A DNA stretch of 64,000 nt from IMG/VR virus record IMGVR_UViG_3300046727_000675, positions 23,305 to 87,304 of that record; one strand, given 5' to 3'. A program made the translations under genes and the position numbers. A model generated the notes under the pieces. The model made no database searches. It saw nothing but the letters and a program-made list of their open reading frames with translations, and was not told the DNA's origin. Source of the DNA: a virus. This document shows, piece after piece, positions 8,566-19,000 of the stretch (the stretch's first letter is position 1; every line of letters begins with the position of its first letter).

Positions 8566-9066
8566 ATGCCGGCGATCGTGAAATACGACGACCCGACGTA
8601 CCTGGAGGCCGTGTACGCGGCGCTGTTCGCGAAGCTGCAGACGGCGGCGCTCCCGGCGGGGTTCCAGTTCCAGTCGGCGCTGCGCGTCAGCGTCTGCCCT
8701 GACGAGGTCCCCGCGGCGGAGCAGCCCGCGCTGCGGCTCGCGCCGGGTCCGCTGCACGTCGAGCAGAAGAGCGTGATGGGGCCGACGAAGTGGGTGTTCA
8801 CGGCGATGGCGGTCGTCTACATCCGCGCCGACGGCGCGGCCGCGGCGACGGGGCAGCAGAACCCGCTGCCGGCGACGATCGTCAACTACTTCGTCTGGGC
8901 GCTGACCCAGGCGCTGGCCGGCGGCGACGCCTACAACGCGACGAAGCAGACGCTGGGCGGGCTCGTCGAGAACTGCTGGGCCGAGGGGGAGATCACTCCG
9001 GAGACCGAGGGCGAGCAGATCGTGTTCGGGGTGCCGATCCTGATGCTGCCGGGGCCGGTGGCGTGA
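8566..9066 (+). CDS. tail terminator-like protein
   Basis: 166 residues starting directly after the upstream stop. The size, an alpha/beta pattern and the position before the tail-tube gene fit a tail terminator that caps the tube and binds the head. There is no single decisive motif; PGPLHVEQKS and TPETEGEQIVFGVPILML are typical strands of such proteins. The call rests mainly on gene order. Confidence 0.55.
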   Translation: MPAIVKYDDPTYLEAVYAALFAKLQTAALPAGFQFQSALRVSVCPDEVPAAEQPALRLAPGPLHVEQKSVMGPTKWVFTAMAVVYIRADGAAAATGQQNPLPATIVNYFVWALTQALAGGDAYNATKQTLGGLVENCWAEGEITPETEGEQIVFGVPILMLPGPVA

Positions 9067-9104
9067 GAGTTTATCGGATGTTAATGTTTTAGGAGGTTTA
9101 CTCA

Positions 9105-9866
9105 GTGAATATACAATTCGGTAGCGGGGTTCTCTACGGAAAGCCGTCGGCGGGAAACTTGCCGGCGAACCCGACTCCCTTCAAGTTCGGCGTGCTGCAG
9201 GAGTGCAACGTCGACTTCAAGGGCGACCTGAAGAAGCTCTTCGGGCAGTACCAGCTCCCCGTGGCGACCGCGCGCGGGAAGCTCGAGGTCAACATCAAGG
9301 GGAAGCTCGCCGTGTTCGACATCGGCATGCTGAACCAGGTCTACTTCGCGCAGACCCAGACCCCGGGCTACAACAAGGTCTCGGACGGCGGCATCGGCGC
9401 GGCGCAGGCCGTGAACGCCACGACGAACACGGCGACCGTGTCCAACACCCCGATCGTCGAGGACTGGGGCGTGCAGGACGGCGTGACCGGGCAGAACCTG
9501 GTCTACTCGGGCGGCGGCGCGCCGGCGGCCGGGCAGTACAACGTCAACCTGACGAGCGGCGTGTACACGTTCAACAGCGGCGACGGCCGCACCTCGGTGC
9601 GCATCAGCTACACCTACGCGTCGAACGTGACGGGGCAGGTGACGGTGTCCCTGGCCAACCAGCTGATGGGGTACGCCCCGGAGCTGTCGATGCTGCTCTA
9701 CGACAACTTCCGGTCGAAGTACCTGGCGCTGGAGCTCAACGACGTGACGCTCGGCTCGATCTCGATGCCGACGAAGCTCGAGGACTTCTGGATCTCGGAC
9801 TTCGACGGCTCGGCGAACGCGGACGCGTCGAACAACCTCGGCAAGCTGATGGCCGACCTCGCCTAG
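9105..9866 (+). CDS. major tail tube protein
   Basis: 253 residues. GTG/ATG region with a strong TAGGAGG ribosome site in an AT-rich leader (9068-9104), as expected for a highly made protein. GVLQECNVDFKGDLKKLFG and the C-terminal strands KYLALELNDVTLGSISMP resemble tail-tube proteins. It is followed by two hairpins and the frameshifted chaperone pair, the standard order in siphoviruses. Confidence 0.75.
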   Translation: MNIQFGSGVLYGKPSAGNLPANPTPFKFGVLQECNVDFKGDLKKLFGQYQLPVATARGKLEVNIKGKLAVFDIGMLNQVYFAQTQTPGYNKVSDGGIGAAQAVNATTNTATVSNTPIVEDWGVQDGVTGQNLVYSGGGAPAAGQYNVNLTSGVYTFNSGDGRTSVRISYTYASNVTGQVTVSLANQLMGYAPELSMLLYDNFRSKYLALELNDVTLGSISMPTKLEDFWISDFDGSANADASNNLGKLMADLA

Positions 9867-9923
9867 CCTGGCGAGGAGCGGCAATTGAGAGGGCGGGGGC
9901 GGCAGGACCGGCCCCCGCGCCCC
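9857..9923 (+). terminator. two strong hairpins after the tail-tube gene
   Basis: CCTCGCC (9857-9863) pairs with GGCGAGG (9870-9876) across the stop codon. CGGGGGC (9894-9900) pairs with GCCCCCG (9911-9917), and the flanking GGG and CCC can extend it. There is no T-run after them. They may partly terminate transcription or protect the tube-protein message, lowering chaperone expression (inference). Confidence 0.5.
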
Positions 9924-9939
9924 TCGGAAAAGGAAGACC

Positions 9940-10278
9940 ATGGAAGAGCGGGTCAAGTACGACGGGGAAAGAATCAAGCTGGGCGACCGCGAGTTCGTCA
10001 TCCCGTGCCTGACAGTGAAGCAGGCCAAGAGGATGTGGACGCAGATCACGGAGCTCGACAAGGGGATCACCGAGCAGAACCTGCCGGAGAAGTACTCGTC
10101 AGCGGTCGAGGTCATCCACGCGGCGCTCTCGCGCAACTACCCGGACTTGAAGGTGGACGAGCTCGAGGAGCTGCTCGACGTGAGGAACCTGCGGGCGGCG
10201 ATGCTCGCCGTGATGGGGCGATCGGGGCTCAAGCCGCGCCCGGGGGACGAGCCGGCGGCGGGACCCACCGCGTCCTGA
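9940..10278 (+). CDS. tail assembly chaperone, short form (G-like)
   Basis: 112 residues, preceded by AAAAGGAAG. The N-terminal LGDREFVIPCLTVKQAKRMW and the size fit phage tail assembly chaperones encoded between the tube and tape-measure genes. These bind the tape measure protein during tail assembly and are absent from the virion. The stop at 10276 can be bypassed by a -1 frameshift at 10239-10245, giving the longer form. Confidence 0.75.
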   Translation: MEERVKYDGERIKLGDREFVIPCLTVKQAKRMWTQITELDKGITEQNLPEKYSSAVEVIHAALSRNYPDLKVDELEELLDVRNLRAAMLAVMGRSGLKPRPGDEPAAGPTAS

Positions 10279-10577
10279 GCTGGGCCCGGCTGTACGGGCT
10301 CATCATCACCGCCACCGGCTGGACGTTCGAGTACGTGGACGACATCGACCTGCCCCGCGCGCTGGAGCTTGCCGGGTTCGCCGGGGAGGAGTCAAGGGCG
10401 GTCCGCGGGGAGTTTCGCGGCGACGCGGCCGAGAGTCCGCGGAGCGAGATCGACCCGGCGGCCGTCTCGAAGCTCTCGACGATGCCGGGGCTGGGCGGCA
10501 TGCACCAGCTGACCGACGCGGCGCGCGAGGCGATCGCGTGGGCCGAGCGGATGAAGGAGAAGCACAAGATCTCGTAG
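9940..10577 (+). CDS. tail assembly chaperone, -1 frameshift fusion (GT-like)
   Basis: Reading the first 102 codons, slipping back one base at the CCCGGGG heptamer and continuing gives about 212 residues. The T-like extension contains LSWARLYGLIITATGW and a helical C-terminus. The extension frame has no ATG or GTG before the conserved tryptophan segment, so it needs a frameshift to be made. The -1 direction is the same as in lambda G-GT. The exact slip site is inferred. Confidence 0.7.
10239..10245 (+). other. candidate -1 frameshift site CCCGGGG
   Basis: In the zero frame the bases read C CCG GGG, a perfect XXXYYYZ heptamer. It lies about 30 bases before the zero-frame stop, inside the region where both frames are open. 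The GC-rich heptamer differs from the lambda GGGAAAG type, so efficiency cannot be judged. Confidence 0.55.
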
Positions 10578-10584
10578 AGACCCT

Positions 10585-13479
10585 ATGGCGACCAACGACA
10601 CGGTTCTAGAGGTAGGCGCGCTCATCGACCTTGGGCAGTTCACCCCCGGGGTTCAGACGATGGCGTCGGAGACCCACGCCGCGACCGAGGAGATGAACAC
10701 CGACTTCGACCGCGTGGTCAGCGGGTCGAAGAAGCTCGGCTACAGCATGACCGAGGCGCGCCACACGGTGGTCGGCCTCGGCGAGGAGATCGGCGTCCAC
10801 GTCCCGCGCGTCATCTCGACCTTCATCGCGTCGATCGGGCCGATCGGGTCGATCCTCGCGGCCGCGTTCGCGCCGATCGCGCTCATCGGGATCGTGCAGC
10901 TCCTCGGGCAGGTCGGGCAGAAGCTCGCCGAGCTCAGCGAGCAGGAGGAGAAGACCAGGACCGACGTCGCGAACTTCGACCGCGAGATGAACGCGTCGGC
11001 CGAGGCGCTCGACCGGGTGAAGGAGAAGGCCGCGGAGCTCGCCGGGGGGCCGCTCGCAGGCCTGGCGGCCGAGATGGCGCTCGCCGGCGACAAGACCCTC
11101 GACATCTCGAAGTACGTCGAGGAGCTGAACAAGAGGCTGGCCGACTCGCCGGGGTTCTGGCGCTCCGTCGGCGGCGCGATCGGCGGCGCGGCCGTCGACG
11201 CGTGGCACCTGTTCGACGACGCCGCGGACGACGCGGAGCGCACGTCGAAGGACTTCAACCAGGAGCTGGCCAACTCGGTCAAGCAGTCGCGCGACCTGGG
11301 CGGGGCGATCGACCTGATGGCGGGGCGGCTTCGGTCCCTGAAGGACGCAAAGGCCGGGGTGAACCTCGCCGCGTACACCGTCGCGCAGGACGAGGAGTTC
11401 GACCGGCAGATCAAGATCACGGCGCAGGCCCTCGCGCACCTGAAGGAGATGCAGGCGAAGTTCGACCAGGAGAAGGCGAACCAGGCCAGCGAGGCGAGCC
11501 TGAAGCTCCTGAGCGAGCAGGAGAAGTCCGTCCTAAAGCAGAACGAGCTGGAGTCCGCCCGCGTCGCATTGCTGCGCAGGCTCGGGCTGCAGACAGAGGA
11601 GGAGACGCGCTCCAGCCTCCTGCGTCTCGAGGACGAGCGCTTCCGGATCGCGTCGGCCGGGGTCGCCCGCCAACGCGTCCTTCTCGAGCAGCAGGCGAAG
11701 GCGCAGCCCGGCGTGGACTTCGCCCAGGCGCGCGCGGGGCAGGACGCGCAGGCCGCGGAGCTCTTCCAGGAGCACGAGAAGAAGAGGTTCGAGATCTCAA
11801 GCGCGACGGACGACAAGATCACCGCGCGGGACAACGCGCTGGCGCTTCAACGCGTGACCGGGGCGAAGGAGGTGGCCGCCGCGGTGGCGGCCGCCGCGAC
11901 CGCGGAGGTCGAGCGCGAGTTCCAGGCGCGCGAGGTCACAGCCGAGCGCGAGACCCAGGTGCTGCGGGCGCAGGCGGAGAAGCGGCAGCGGGCGGAGCAG
12001 GACGTGCTGGACGAGCAGTTCCGGCAGGCGCAGGCCCGCGGCGAGGTCGGGGAGAAGGACCGGCAGGAGATCGACGACAAGCGCCGCGCCCACCTGGTCG
12101 CCAGCCAGGCGGAGCTCGACAAGATCGACGCGGACGGGAAGAAGAACAGCGAGGCGAGGTTCGCCGAGAACGTGGACCGGCAGCTGGCGCTGTCGCGCGA
12201 AAGCCTGGCCGAGCAGGAGCGGCTCCTGACGGCGGCGATCGCGGCCTATGTCGCGGCCTACGGCGCCGACGGCGAGGCCTACGAGAAGCTGGTCCAGAAG
12301 AAGAGCGAGCTGACCCTGCGGCTGGCCGACGCGCAGCGCGCCGAGCGGGCGCTCGAGCTCGACGCGGCCCTGGCGCATCAGCGCGCGCTTCTCTCGATCG
12401 AGCGCGCCGGCATCGAAACGCGGCAGGCGGTGGGCCTCCTGAGCCCCGGCCGCGCGGAGGCGCAGCTGGAAGCTGTGTCGCAGGTCGAGATCGCGGCCGA
12501 GAGACGGACGCTGCTGGCGAAGCAGGCCCTCTGGGAAAAGGGCTCCGCGGAGTACGCGCGGATCCAGAAGGAGCTCGAGGCGCTGAATGATCAGGGGCTG
12601 AGGCTCCAGGCCGAGGACGAGAACCGCGCGTTGCACGAGCGGATGGCGCGGTGGAAGACGTTCAGCGGGCAGCTCGCGGGGGACTTCTCGAACGCGATCG
12701 GGCAGATGATCCAGCGGCAGCGCACCGCGAGCGAGGCCTTCCGCGAGCTTGTCGGGAGCATGGTCACGCAGTTCGTGCAGGGGCTGGTGAGGATGGCCGT
12801 GCAGCACGCCCTGACCGAGCTCCTCATGCTGACCAGCACCGCGAAGACGCAGACGGCGCAGACGGCCGCGGTGGGGGCCGCGCAAACGGCGCAGACGGCC
12901 GCGATCGTCGCGGCGCAGACGGCGCAGACGGCCGCGATCGTCGCGGCGGGCAAGGCCCAGAAGGCGAGCGGCGCGGCGTCCGAGCCCGGCGACGGCTCCG
13001 CGGCGACGGACGAAGGAGCCGGCGCGGGGCCGACCGCGGCCGGGCTCGGGGCCAAGCCGACCGCAATCAGCCACGCCTACCAGGACGCGGCGAAGGCGTT
13101 CCACTGGGTCATGGGCGCCGTTCCTCCTCCGATCAGCTTCGCGCTCGCGCCCATCGTGGCGGCCGGCGTGTTCTCCGCGGAGATGGCGTTCGCGAGCGGC
13201 ATCATCGCCTCGGCGGCCGGCGGGTTCGAGGTGCCGCACGACCAGCTCGCGTTCCTCCACAAGGAGGAGAAGGTGCTGCCGCGCGGAATCTCCCAGGGCT
13301 TCAACCGCATCATCGAGCAGGGCGGCGCGGGCGGCGCGACGAGCGTGACGCACCACCACAACTACAACATCACCGTGCCCCAGGGGCCGAACCGGGCGGA
13401 GACCCTCAGGATGGTGCACGACGAGCTTGTGCCGATGATCCGGTCGGCCTCGCGGAAAGGGCTTCTCCCCAGCGCATGA
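10585..13479 (+). CDS. tail tape measure protein
   Basis: 964 residues, the second-longest gene in the window. The N-terminus has a hydrophobic stretch (FIASIGPIGSILAAAFAPIALIGI), then long charged coiled-coil helices, a TAQTAAIVAAQTAQ repeat near residue 760, a second hydrophobic part, and a C-terminal MVHDELVPMIRSAS segment. It sets tail length; at 1.5 angstroms per residue the tail would be about 145 nm. It follows the chaperone pair, as usual. Confidence 0.9.
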   Translation: MATNDTVLEVGALIDLGQFTPGVQTMASETHAATEEMNTDFDRVVSGSKKLGYSMTEARHTVVGLGEEIGVHVPRVISTFIASIGPIGSILAAAFAPIALIGIVQLLGQVGQKLAELSEQEEKTRTDVANFDREMNASAEALDRVKEKAAELAGGPLAGLAAEMALAGDKTLDISKYVEELNKRLADSPGFWRSVGGAIGGAAVDAWHLFDDAADDAERTSKDFNQELANSVKQSRDLGGAIDLMAGRLRSLKDAKAGVNLAAYTVAQDEEFDRQIKITAQALAHLKEMQAKFDQEKANQASEASLKLLSEQEKSVLKQNELESARVALLRRLGLQTEEETRSSLLRLEDERFRIASAGVARQRVLLEQQAKAQPGVDFAQARAGQDAQAAELFQEHEKKRFEISSATDDKITARDNALALQRVTGAKEVAAAVAAAATAEVEREFQAREVTAERETQVLRAQAEKRQRAEQDVLDEQFRQAQARGEVGEKDRQEIDDKRRAHLVASQAELDKIDADGKKNSEARFAENVDRQLALSRESLAEQERLLTAAIAAYVAAYGADGEAYEKLVQKKSELTLRLADAQRAERALELDAALAHQRALLSIERAGIETRQAVGLLSPGRAEAQLEAVSQVEIAAERRTLLAKQALWEKGSAEYARIQKELEALNDQGLRLQAEDENRALHERMARWKTFSGQLAGDFSNAIGQMIQRQRTASEAFRELVGSMVTQFVQGLVRMAVQHALTELLMLTSTAKTQTAQTAAVGAAQTAQTAAIVAAQTAQTAAIVAAGKAQKASGAASEPGDGSAATDEGAGAGPTAAGLGAKPTAISHAYQDAAKAFHWVMGAVPPPISFALAPIVAAGVFSAEMAFASGIIASAAGGFEVPHDQLAFLHKEEKVLPRGISQGFNRIIEQGGAGGATSVTHHHNYNITVPQGPNRAETLRMVHDELVPMIRSASRKGLLPSA

Positions 13480-14405
13480 GCAACGACGTCTATCCCTCCC
13501 CGTTCCGCGGGCTCGCGTTCACCGTGACCAAGACCCCGCAGTTCTCGAACATCCTGCAGTCCTCGGCCTCGCTCGCGGAGGTCACGATCGCGCAGACGGC
13601 GAACCCGGTCTGGGCCTGGCAGCTCGTCTACGAGGTGCTGTTCAACGACGCGCGCTCCACGGCGGGGTTCTCGCCGTACACCGACCTGCAGGAGCTGATG
13701 GGGTTCTTCCTCAAGCAGCAGGGGCGGTTCTCGAACTTCCTCTACCTCGACCCCGACGACAACGCCGTGGGCCCGGCGATCTCCTCCAACGGGGCGAACC
13801 TCGCCCCCGCGGCCACGGGGACCCCGAGCGCGACGGCCGCCCTGCAGCTCGTGAACGACGGCGCCGGGAACTACTACACCCCGTTGCAGCGGAACCTGGG
13901 CGGGCAGTTCTATGAGGACGTCACGGACCTGAACGCGGCCGGGACCTACGGCGGCGCGGCGCAGGCGATCTACGTCAACGGGGCGCTAGCGAAGGGGTAC
14001 CTCGTGGCGGGCCCGGGCCTCGCGATCCCCGGCCACTCGTTCGGCGGGTTGTACGTCCCGTGGGCCTGGCGCGCGGGGCACGCGTACGCGCTCGGCGACA
14101 CGATCATCGACCCCGCCGGACACCTGCAGAAGGCGACGACGGCCGGAACGTCCGGGGGGACGATCCCGACGTTCAACGACGCGGGCAGCACGACCCCCGA
14201 CGGCGTCGGGACCCTGGTCTGGACGGACCAGGGCGCCGCGGCCGGTGTCACGGGGCAGTTCTCGTTCTACTTCCGCGTGCGCTTCGACGCGGACCAGCAG
14301 GACTTCGAGAAATTCGTCTACAACCTCTGGACGATCGGGGGCAGCGAGGGGCGGAACGGGAGCGGGTCGCTGAAGCTGGTGACGAGCCGGGTGCCGCTGA
14401 TATGA
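13476..14405 (+). CDS. DUF2460 distal tail protein
   Basis: 309 residues, with ATG 13476 in an ATGA overlap. The N-terminal YPSPFRGLAFTVTKTPQFSN and the motif FFLKQQGRFSNFLYLDP match DUF2460, the gene transfer agent distal tail protein family. Between them and the C-terminal FSFYFRVRFDADQQDFEKF lies an inserted beta-rich segment (about residues 105-260). It starts the four-gene tip module. Confidence 0.8.
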   Translation: MSNDVYPSPFRGLAFTVTKTPQFSNILQSSASLAEVTIAQTANPVWAWQLVYEVLFNDARSTAGFSPYTDLQELMGFFLKQQGRFSNFLYLDPDDNAVGPAISSNGANLAPAATGTPSATAALQLVNDGAGNYYTPLQRNLGGQFYEDVTDLNAAGTYGGAAQAIYVNGALAKGYLVAGPGLAIPGHSFGGLYVPWAWRAGHAYALGDTIIDPAGHLQKATTAGTSGGTIPTFNDAGSTTPDGVGTLVWTDQGAAAGVTGQFSFYFRVRFDADQQDFEKFVYNLWTIGGSEGRNGSGSLKLVTSRVPLI

Positions 14406-15601
14406 GGAGCTTCACGGGGGGAGACGGGTCGGACACCACCGCGGCGGTCCTCGCGTGGCTGGCGGCCCACCGCGCCCTCATCCCGGCCGACCTCTATCTC
14501 ATCGGGGACCTCGACGACCCCCAGGCGCTGGCGCTCACCAGCTGGGAGTCGCCGCTCTGCTGGCCGATCTGGGGGACGAAGGACCCCGTGACGGGGCTCC
14601 TGCGGTTCCTCCCCGCCGTCGTCGAGCGGGGGGACATCGAGAGCAAGATCGGGCTCGCGGTCTCGGACCTCGAGCTCACCTGGACGCCCCTGAACACCGC
14701 GTACAGCGAGTCGATCGAGACGGCGAGCCCGTACCAGCTCGCGCAGCTCGGGTTCTTCGACAACAAGCTTTTTCGGTGCTGGACGACGCTCATGCCGACG
14801 CCGGGCGACGCCAGCACCTTCGGCGCCGCGGCGATGTTCGGCGGGCGCGTGGGGCAGTCGAAGACCGACCGCGGCAAGATCGTGTTCACCGTCAACAGCT
14901 TCCTCGACGTGGTGAACGAGATGGTCCCGACGAACGTGATCGAGCTGACGAACGCGCTCGCGGGGTACGCCGGCGCGACCCCGCCCGCGGGGATGGACGC
15001 GATCCCGCAGTTCGCCGTCGTCGCGGGCAGCGGGGGAAGCCCGCTGACCGCCGGCACGATCATCGGGGACGAGACGGGCCCGAACGCGCACCAGCTGTTC
15101 GCGCGGGACGCGCTGCGCGGCGGGTTCCTGATCTTCAACGCCGGCGCCGGCGCGACGCTCGCGCGGCAGCTCGCGCGGATCGCCTCGAACGACGTGGTCG
15201 TCATCGGCCTGAACCACTACAACCGGTTCATCCTCTACGACCCGCTGCCGTGGGCCCCGACGGTCGGGGTCGACACGTTCTTCGTGAGCGGCGCGGCGCC
15301 GGTCAACACGGGGGCGATCACCTCCGCGGAGATCGACAACCCCGGGACCGGCTTCACCGTCGGAGACCGGCTGTCGGTCAGCGATGGGCACGCGGGGACG
15401 GCCGCGGTGATCGAGGTCATGGCGGTCGGCGGGGGCGGCGCGATCGCCGCGGTCCAGGTCGTCGACGGCGGCCAGGGGTACATCCCGACGACGGGCGCCG
15501 CCGCCTCGGGCGGGACGGGCGCCGGCGCGACGTTCGACATCGGCGTGGTTCCAGAGGGGCAGGGGTTTCCGTACGTCCCCGCCCCGCAGACGGGGGTCTG
15601 A
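14402..15601 (+). CDS. DUF2163 tail hub protein
   Basis: 399 residues, with ATG 14402 in an ATGA overlap. It matches DUF2163 by its N-terminal ADLYLIGDL and TWESPL-like pattern, the DIESKIGLAVSDLELTW strand and the later FGGRVG segment. In gene transfer agents this family forms the tail hub. A C-terminal Gly-rich region (about residues 300-390) reads like repeated beta strands (NPGTGFTVGDRLSVSD) and may be an added receptor-contact part. Confidence 0.8.
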   Translation: MRSFTGGDGSDTTAAVLAWLAAHRALIPADLYLIGDLDDPQALALTSWESPLCWPIWGTKDPVTGLLRFLPAVVERGDIESKIGLAVSDLELTWTPLNTAYSESIETASPYQLAQLGFFDNKLFRCWTTLMPTPGDASTFGAAAMFGGRVGQSKTDRGKIVFTVNSFLDVVNEMVPTNVIELTNALAGYAGATPPAGMDAIPQFAVVAGSGGSPLTAGTIIGDETGPNAHQLFARDALRGGFLIFNAGAGATLARQLARIASNDVVVIGLNHYNRFILYDPLPWAPTVGVDTFFVSGAAPVNTGAITSAEIDNPGTGFTVGDRLSVSDGHAGTAAVIEVMAVGGGGAIAAVQVVDGGQGYIPTTGAAASGGTGAGATFDIGVVPEGQGFPYVPAPQTGV

Positions 15602-15602
15602 G

Positions 15603-16091
15603 TTGATCGAGCTCGCGAACGACGGGATCTTGAAGAGACGCGCGGCGATCGTCGCGGAGGCGCGGTCGTGGGCCGGAACGCCGTACGTCGTGGGCGGCCG
15701 CGTCAAGGGCGCGGGCTGCGACTGCGGCTCGTTCCTCATCTCGGTGGCCGTGGCCTGCGGGCTGGTGACGGACGAGCAGCTCGCGCCGTACTCGATGGAC
15801 TGCTGGCAGCACTGGAAGGACGAGGTGTACTTCAAGCGGATCATGCGCGACACGGTCAAGGTGCTCGAGGGGGTGGTGTACCGCACGACGGAGATCCTCC
15901 CGGGGTCCCTGGTCCTCACGCGCACGGCCACGAGCAGTCACTTCAACCACGGCGGGATCGTCACCGCCTGGCCGCTGATCATGCACCAGCCGGGGCCCAC
16001 GGCGCGCGAGGCCGACGCGACGAGCCACCACCTGTGGGCGTACCACCCGCTGGCCGTGTTCGACTTCAACGCGCTGCGGGGAGGCGCGTAG
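15603..16091 (+). CDS. NlpC/P60-like tail peptidase
   Basis: 162 residues from TTG 15603. WAGTPYVVGGRVKGAGCDCGSFL holds the catalytic cysteine in the NlpC/P60 position (Cys in GCDCG), with a histidine in FNHGGIVTAW as the second catalytic residue. It is probably a peptidoglycan peptidase in the tail tip that helps DNA pass the cell wall, as g14 does in gene transfer agents. The stop shares one base with the next start. Confidence 0.85.
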   Translation: MIELANDGILKRRAAIVAEARSWAGTPYVVGGRVKGAGCDCGSFLISVAVACGLVTDEQLAPYSMDCWQHWKDEVYFKRIMRDTVKVLEGVVYRTTEILPGSLVLTRTATSSHFNHGGIVTAWPLIMHQPGPTAREADATSHHLWAYHPLAVFDFNALRGGA

Positions 16092-19000
16092 TGTTCGGCG
16101 GGAAGTCCAACGCGCTCCACCGCGCCTACCTCGCGGGGCTGCAGGCGCAGACCAGCGTGTACGGCGCGACGATCCCGGTCTACTACGGCCGCACGCGCGG
16201 GAACCCGCTCGTTACCTGGGCCGCGAACCTGCGCGAAGGGTCGTCACTCACGCAAAAAAAATCTTCACTTTTTTTCCATCCGACGACCTACGTCCGCAAC
16301 GCGGACTACCTGATCGGTCACAACCCGATCGTCAACCTGCTGCAGATGTGGTGGAACAACAACAAGCTCAGCCTGAACTTCGTCAAGTACACGGCGCTGA
16401 TCACCTACCCGTTCGCGAACTCGAACGGCCACGTCACCATCCCCGACGCGGAGTTCTACTGCGTGCTCGCCGTGACGGCGAACGTCGCCTACGACGAGAC
16501 GTTCGACGACTACGGGGGGCAGGGGCCGAACCACGTGACGGGCGTCTTCGAGGCGCCGCTGTGGAACGTGAACTACGCCGGGCCGGACCCGACCGACCAG
16601 AACGGCTACCGCCAGTACCCCGCCGTGTACCAGTGGCTCCCGGGGTCGGGGCCGACGGTGAACTTCCCGCCGGGCGCGGTGTCGCTCATCCCGAACATCG
16701 TGCCCGACGGCGCGAGCTTCGACGTCAACATCTACTACGCGCAGCTCTCGCCGGGCGCGTGGAACTTCCACAGCAAGCATTCAAGGGGGATATTCGTCCC
16801 GTGCAACGCGCTGCGCTTCGGCTTCGAGTCGGTGCTCGGCAGCGACGCGTTCGTCTACACGGACGACGGCGCGCCGGCCGAGCAGCAGATCCAGTACCCG
16901 GCCTACGCGGGAATGGGGTCATCGTTCGAGGACTGCGGGGTGTCGGGCGTCGCGCCGCCGCTCCTGGCGGAGGTGCTCGGCTCGTTCCCGGTCAACGACC
17001 CCGACGGCGACGCGGACCACGCCGACATGATCGAGGACATCTTCAAGTCCGGCCCGGCGCAGGCGGGCTCGGGCGCGCCGGCCGCGTACGGCGACCTCCA
17101 CCACGGGCTCGGGTGCCTCGACTTCCCCGGCACGATCCAGAAGAAGGTCGTCTACGGCGGCGTCCAGCCGTGGCTCGACAACGTGACCTTCGACCTCGCG
17201 AACACGAAGGGGAACTACCTGTTCTGCCAGCTCGTGCAGGACACCCTGGTGCCGCAGGACGTGGGGATCTCGGACACCGCCGGGAACGCCTGGACCCCGC
17301 TGTACCCGCCGACGCTCTCGAAGCAGCTGTGGTACTGCGTGGCGAAGGCCGCGCAGTCGAACAAGATCACCTTCACGAACATCGATCGGTTCATGTCCGT
17401 CACGCTGCTCGAGATCGGGGGCCTCGACACGCTCGACGGCGCCCCGGCCTACGCGGCCGGCACCGGGGGGAAGTACCAGGCGACGGTCACGCCGACGAAC
17501 AGGCCGGGCGAGGACGCGCTGATCCTGTCGTTCGTCTCCGTGGACCCGGGGCAGGGGCCGATCCCCGCGCCGCCGTTCCACTGGGAGCGCAGCGTCAACG
17601 GGGGAGACTCGGTCGCCGCGCCGTCGCTCGCGATCGACTTGTACCGCACCAAGTTCCCGAAGGCCTACCCGCTCTCCTACTCCTTCGGGGGCGGGGCCCA
17701 CTGGAACGTGGTCCTGCTGTGCCTCAAGAACTCCGAGCCGAACACGTTCACCTCGCCGCTCGGCGACATCCTCGATGACGCGACGATGCGGCAGGCGCGG
17801 CTCCAGGCGCGGGCGTACGGGCTCAACGGCTCGCTGGTGATGGACTCGCAGAAGAAGGCCTCGGACTGGCTCGAGGAGCTGTACCGGGTGCTGAACGCGG
17901 CGCCGGTCTGGAGCGGGTTCAGGCTGAAGTCGATCCCGTACGCGGAGCAGAGCTTCGCGGGGCGCGGCGCGGTCTACGTCTCGCCGACGGCCGCGGGGCC
18001 GGTCATCGACCTGACGGAGGACGACTTCATCGCCGACGAGACCAACCCGCCGGTGACGGTGACGCGCAAGGCGCAGGTCGACGCGCCGAACCTCCACCAG
18101 ATCCAGGCGCCGAACCGCGACTCGAACTACGACGTGAGCGTGACCGCCGAGGCGGACAACGGGTCGATGACCCTGTACGGGACGCGCAAGGACTCGCCGA
18201 AGGCGTTCGCCTCGATCCAGACCACGCGGGTCGCGCGCATGATCCTCGGCATCATCTCCCGCGAGCAGAACATCATCCGCAACGCGTACTCGTTCAGGCT
18301 GCAGGCCCGCGTCGGCATCCCGCTCGAGGCCATGGACCTGGTCATGATCCCGAAGCAGGCCGTGCAGCCCGCGCCGGACCCCGCCCGCCCGGTCGCCGGC
18401 GCGATCGCGCTGCGGCTCACGAGCGTGAAGACGGACGGCAAGTACGGGGTCGCCTGCGAGGCGGAGCCGTTCATCTACGGGCTGCGCACCCCGCTCCCGC
18501 TCACGGTCTCGGTCGCGAACCCGAACCTGCCCGCCTTCGGCGGCGCCCCGCCGGACGTCAACGTCCCGGTCATCTTCGAGGCGGTGCCCGCGATCGCGGG
18601 GAAGACGAACCTCGGCGAGCTCTGGCTCGTCCTGTCGGCCGCCGGGAACTATGGCGGCTGCGTCGCGTACATGTCCACGGACGGCGGGGCGAGCTACCCG
18701 CTCCTCGGCCCGAACGGAGGGGGAATCATCACGGGCAGCGCGACGACCGGGGTCTCCACCGCCGACTGGCCGGCCGGCGCCGACCCGGACACGGCGAACG
18801 ACCTGCCCGTGGACCTGACCGAGTCCGCCGGCGCGCTCGCCTCCTTCCAGGTCTCGGACGAGGACAACTTTGTCTACCCGTGCTACATCGCGGGCGGCGG
18901 CGCGAACCCGATTCCGTACGGGCTGCTGGCCTACGCGATCGCGAACCTCACCGCGCCGAACAAGTACACGCTGAAGGCGACGGGCGGCGGGACCAACCAC

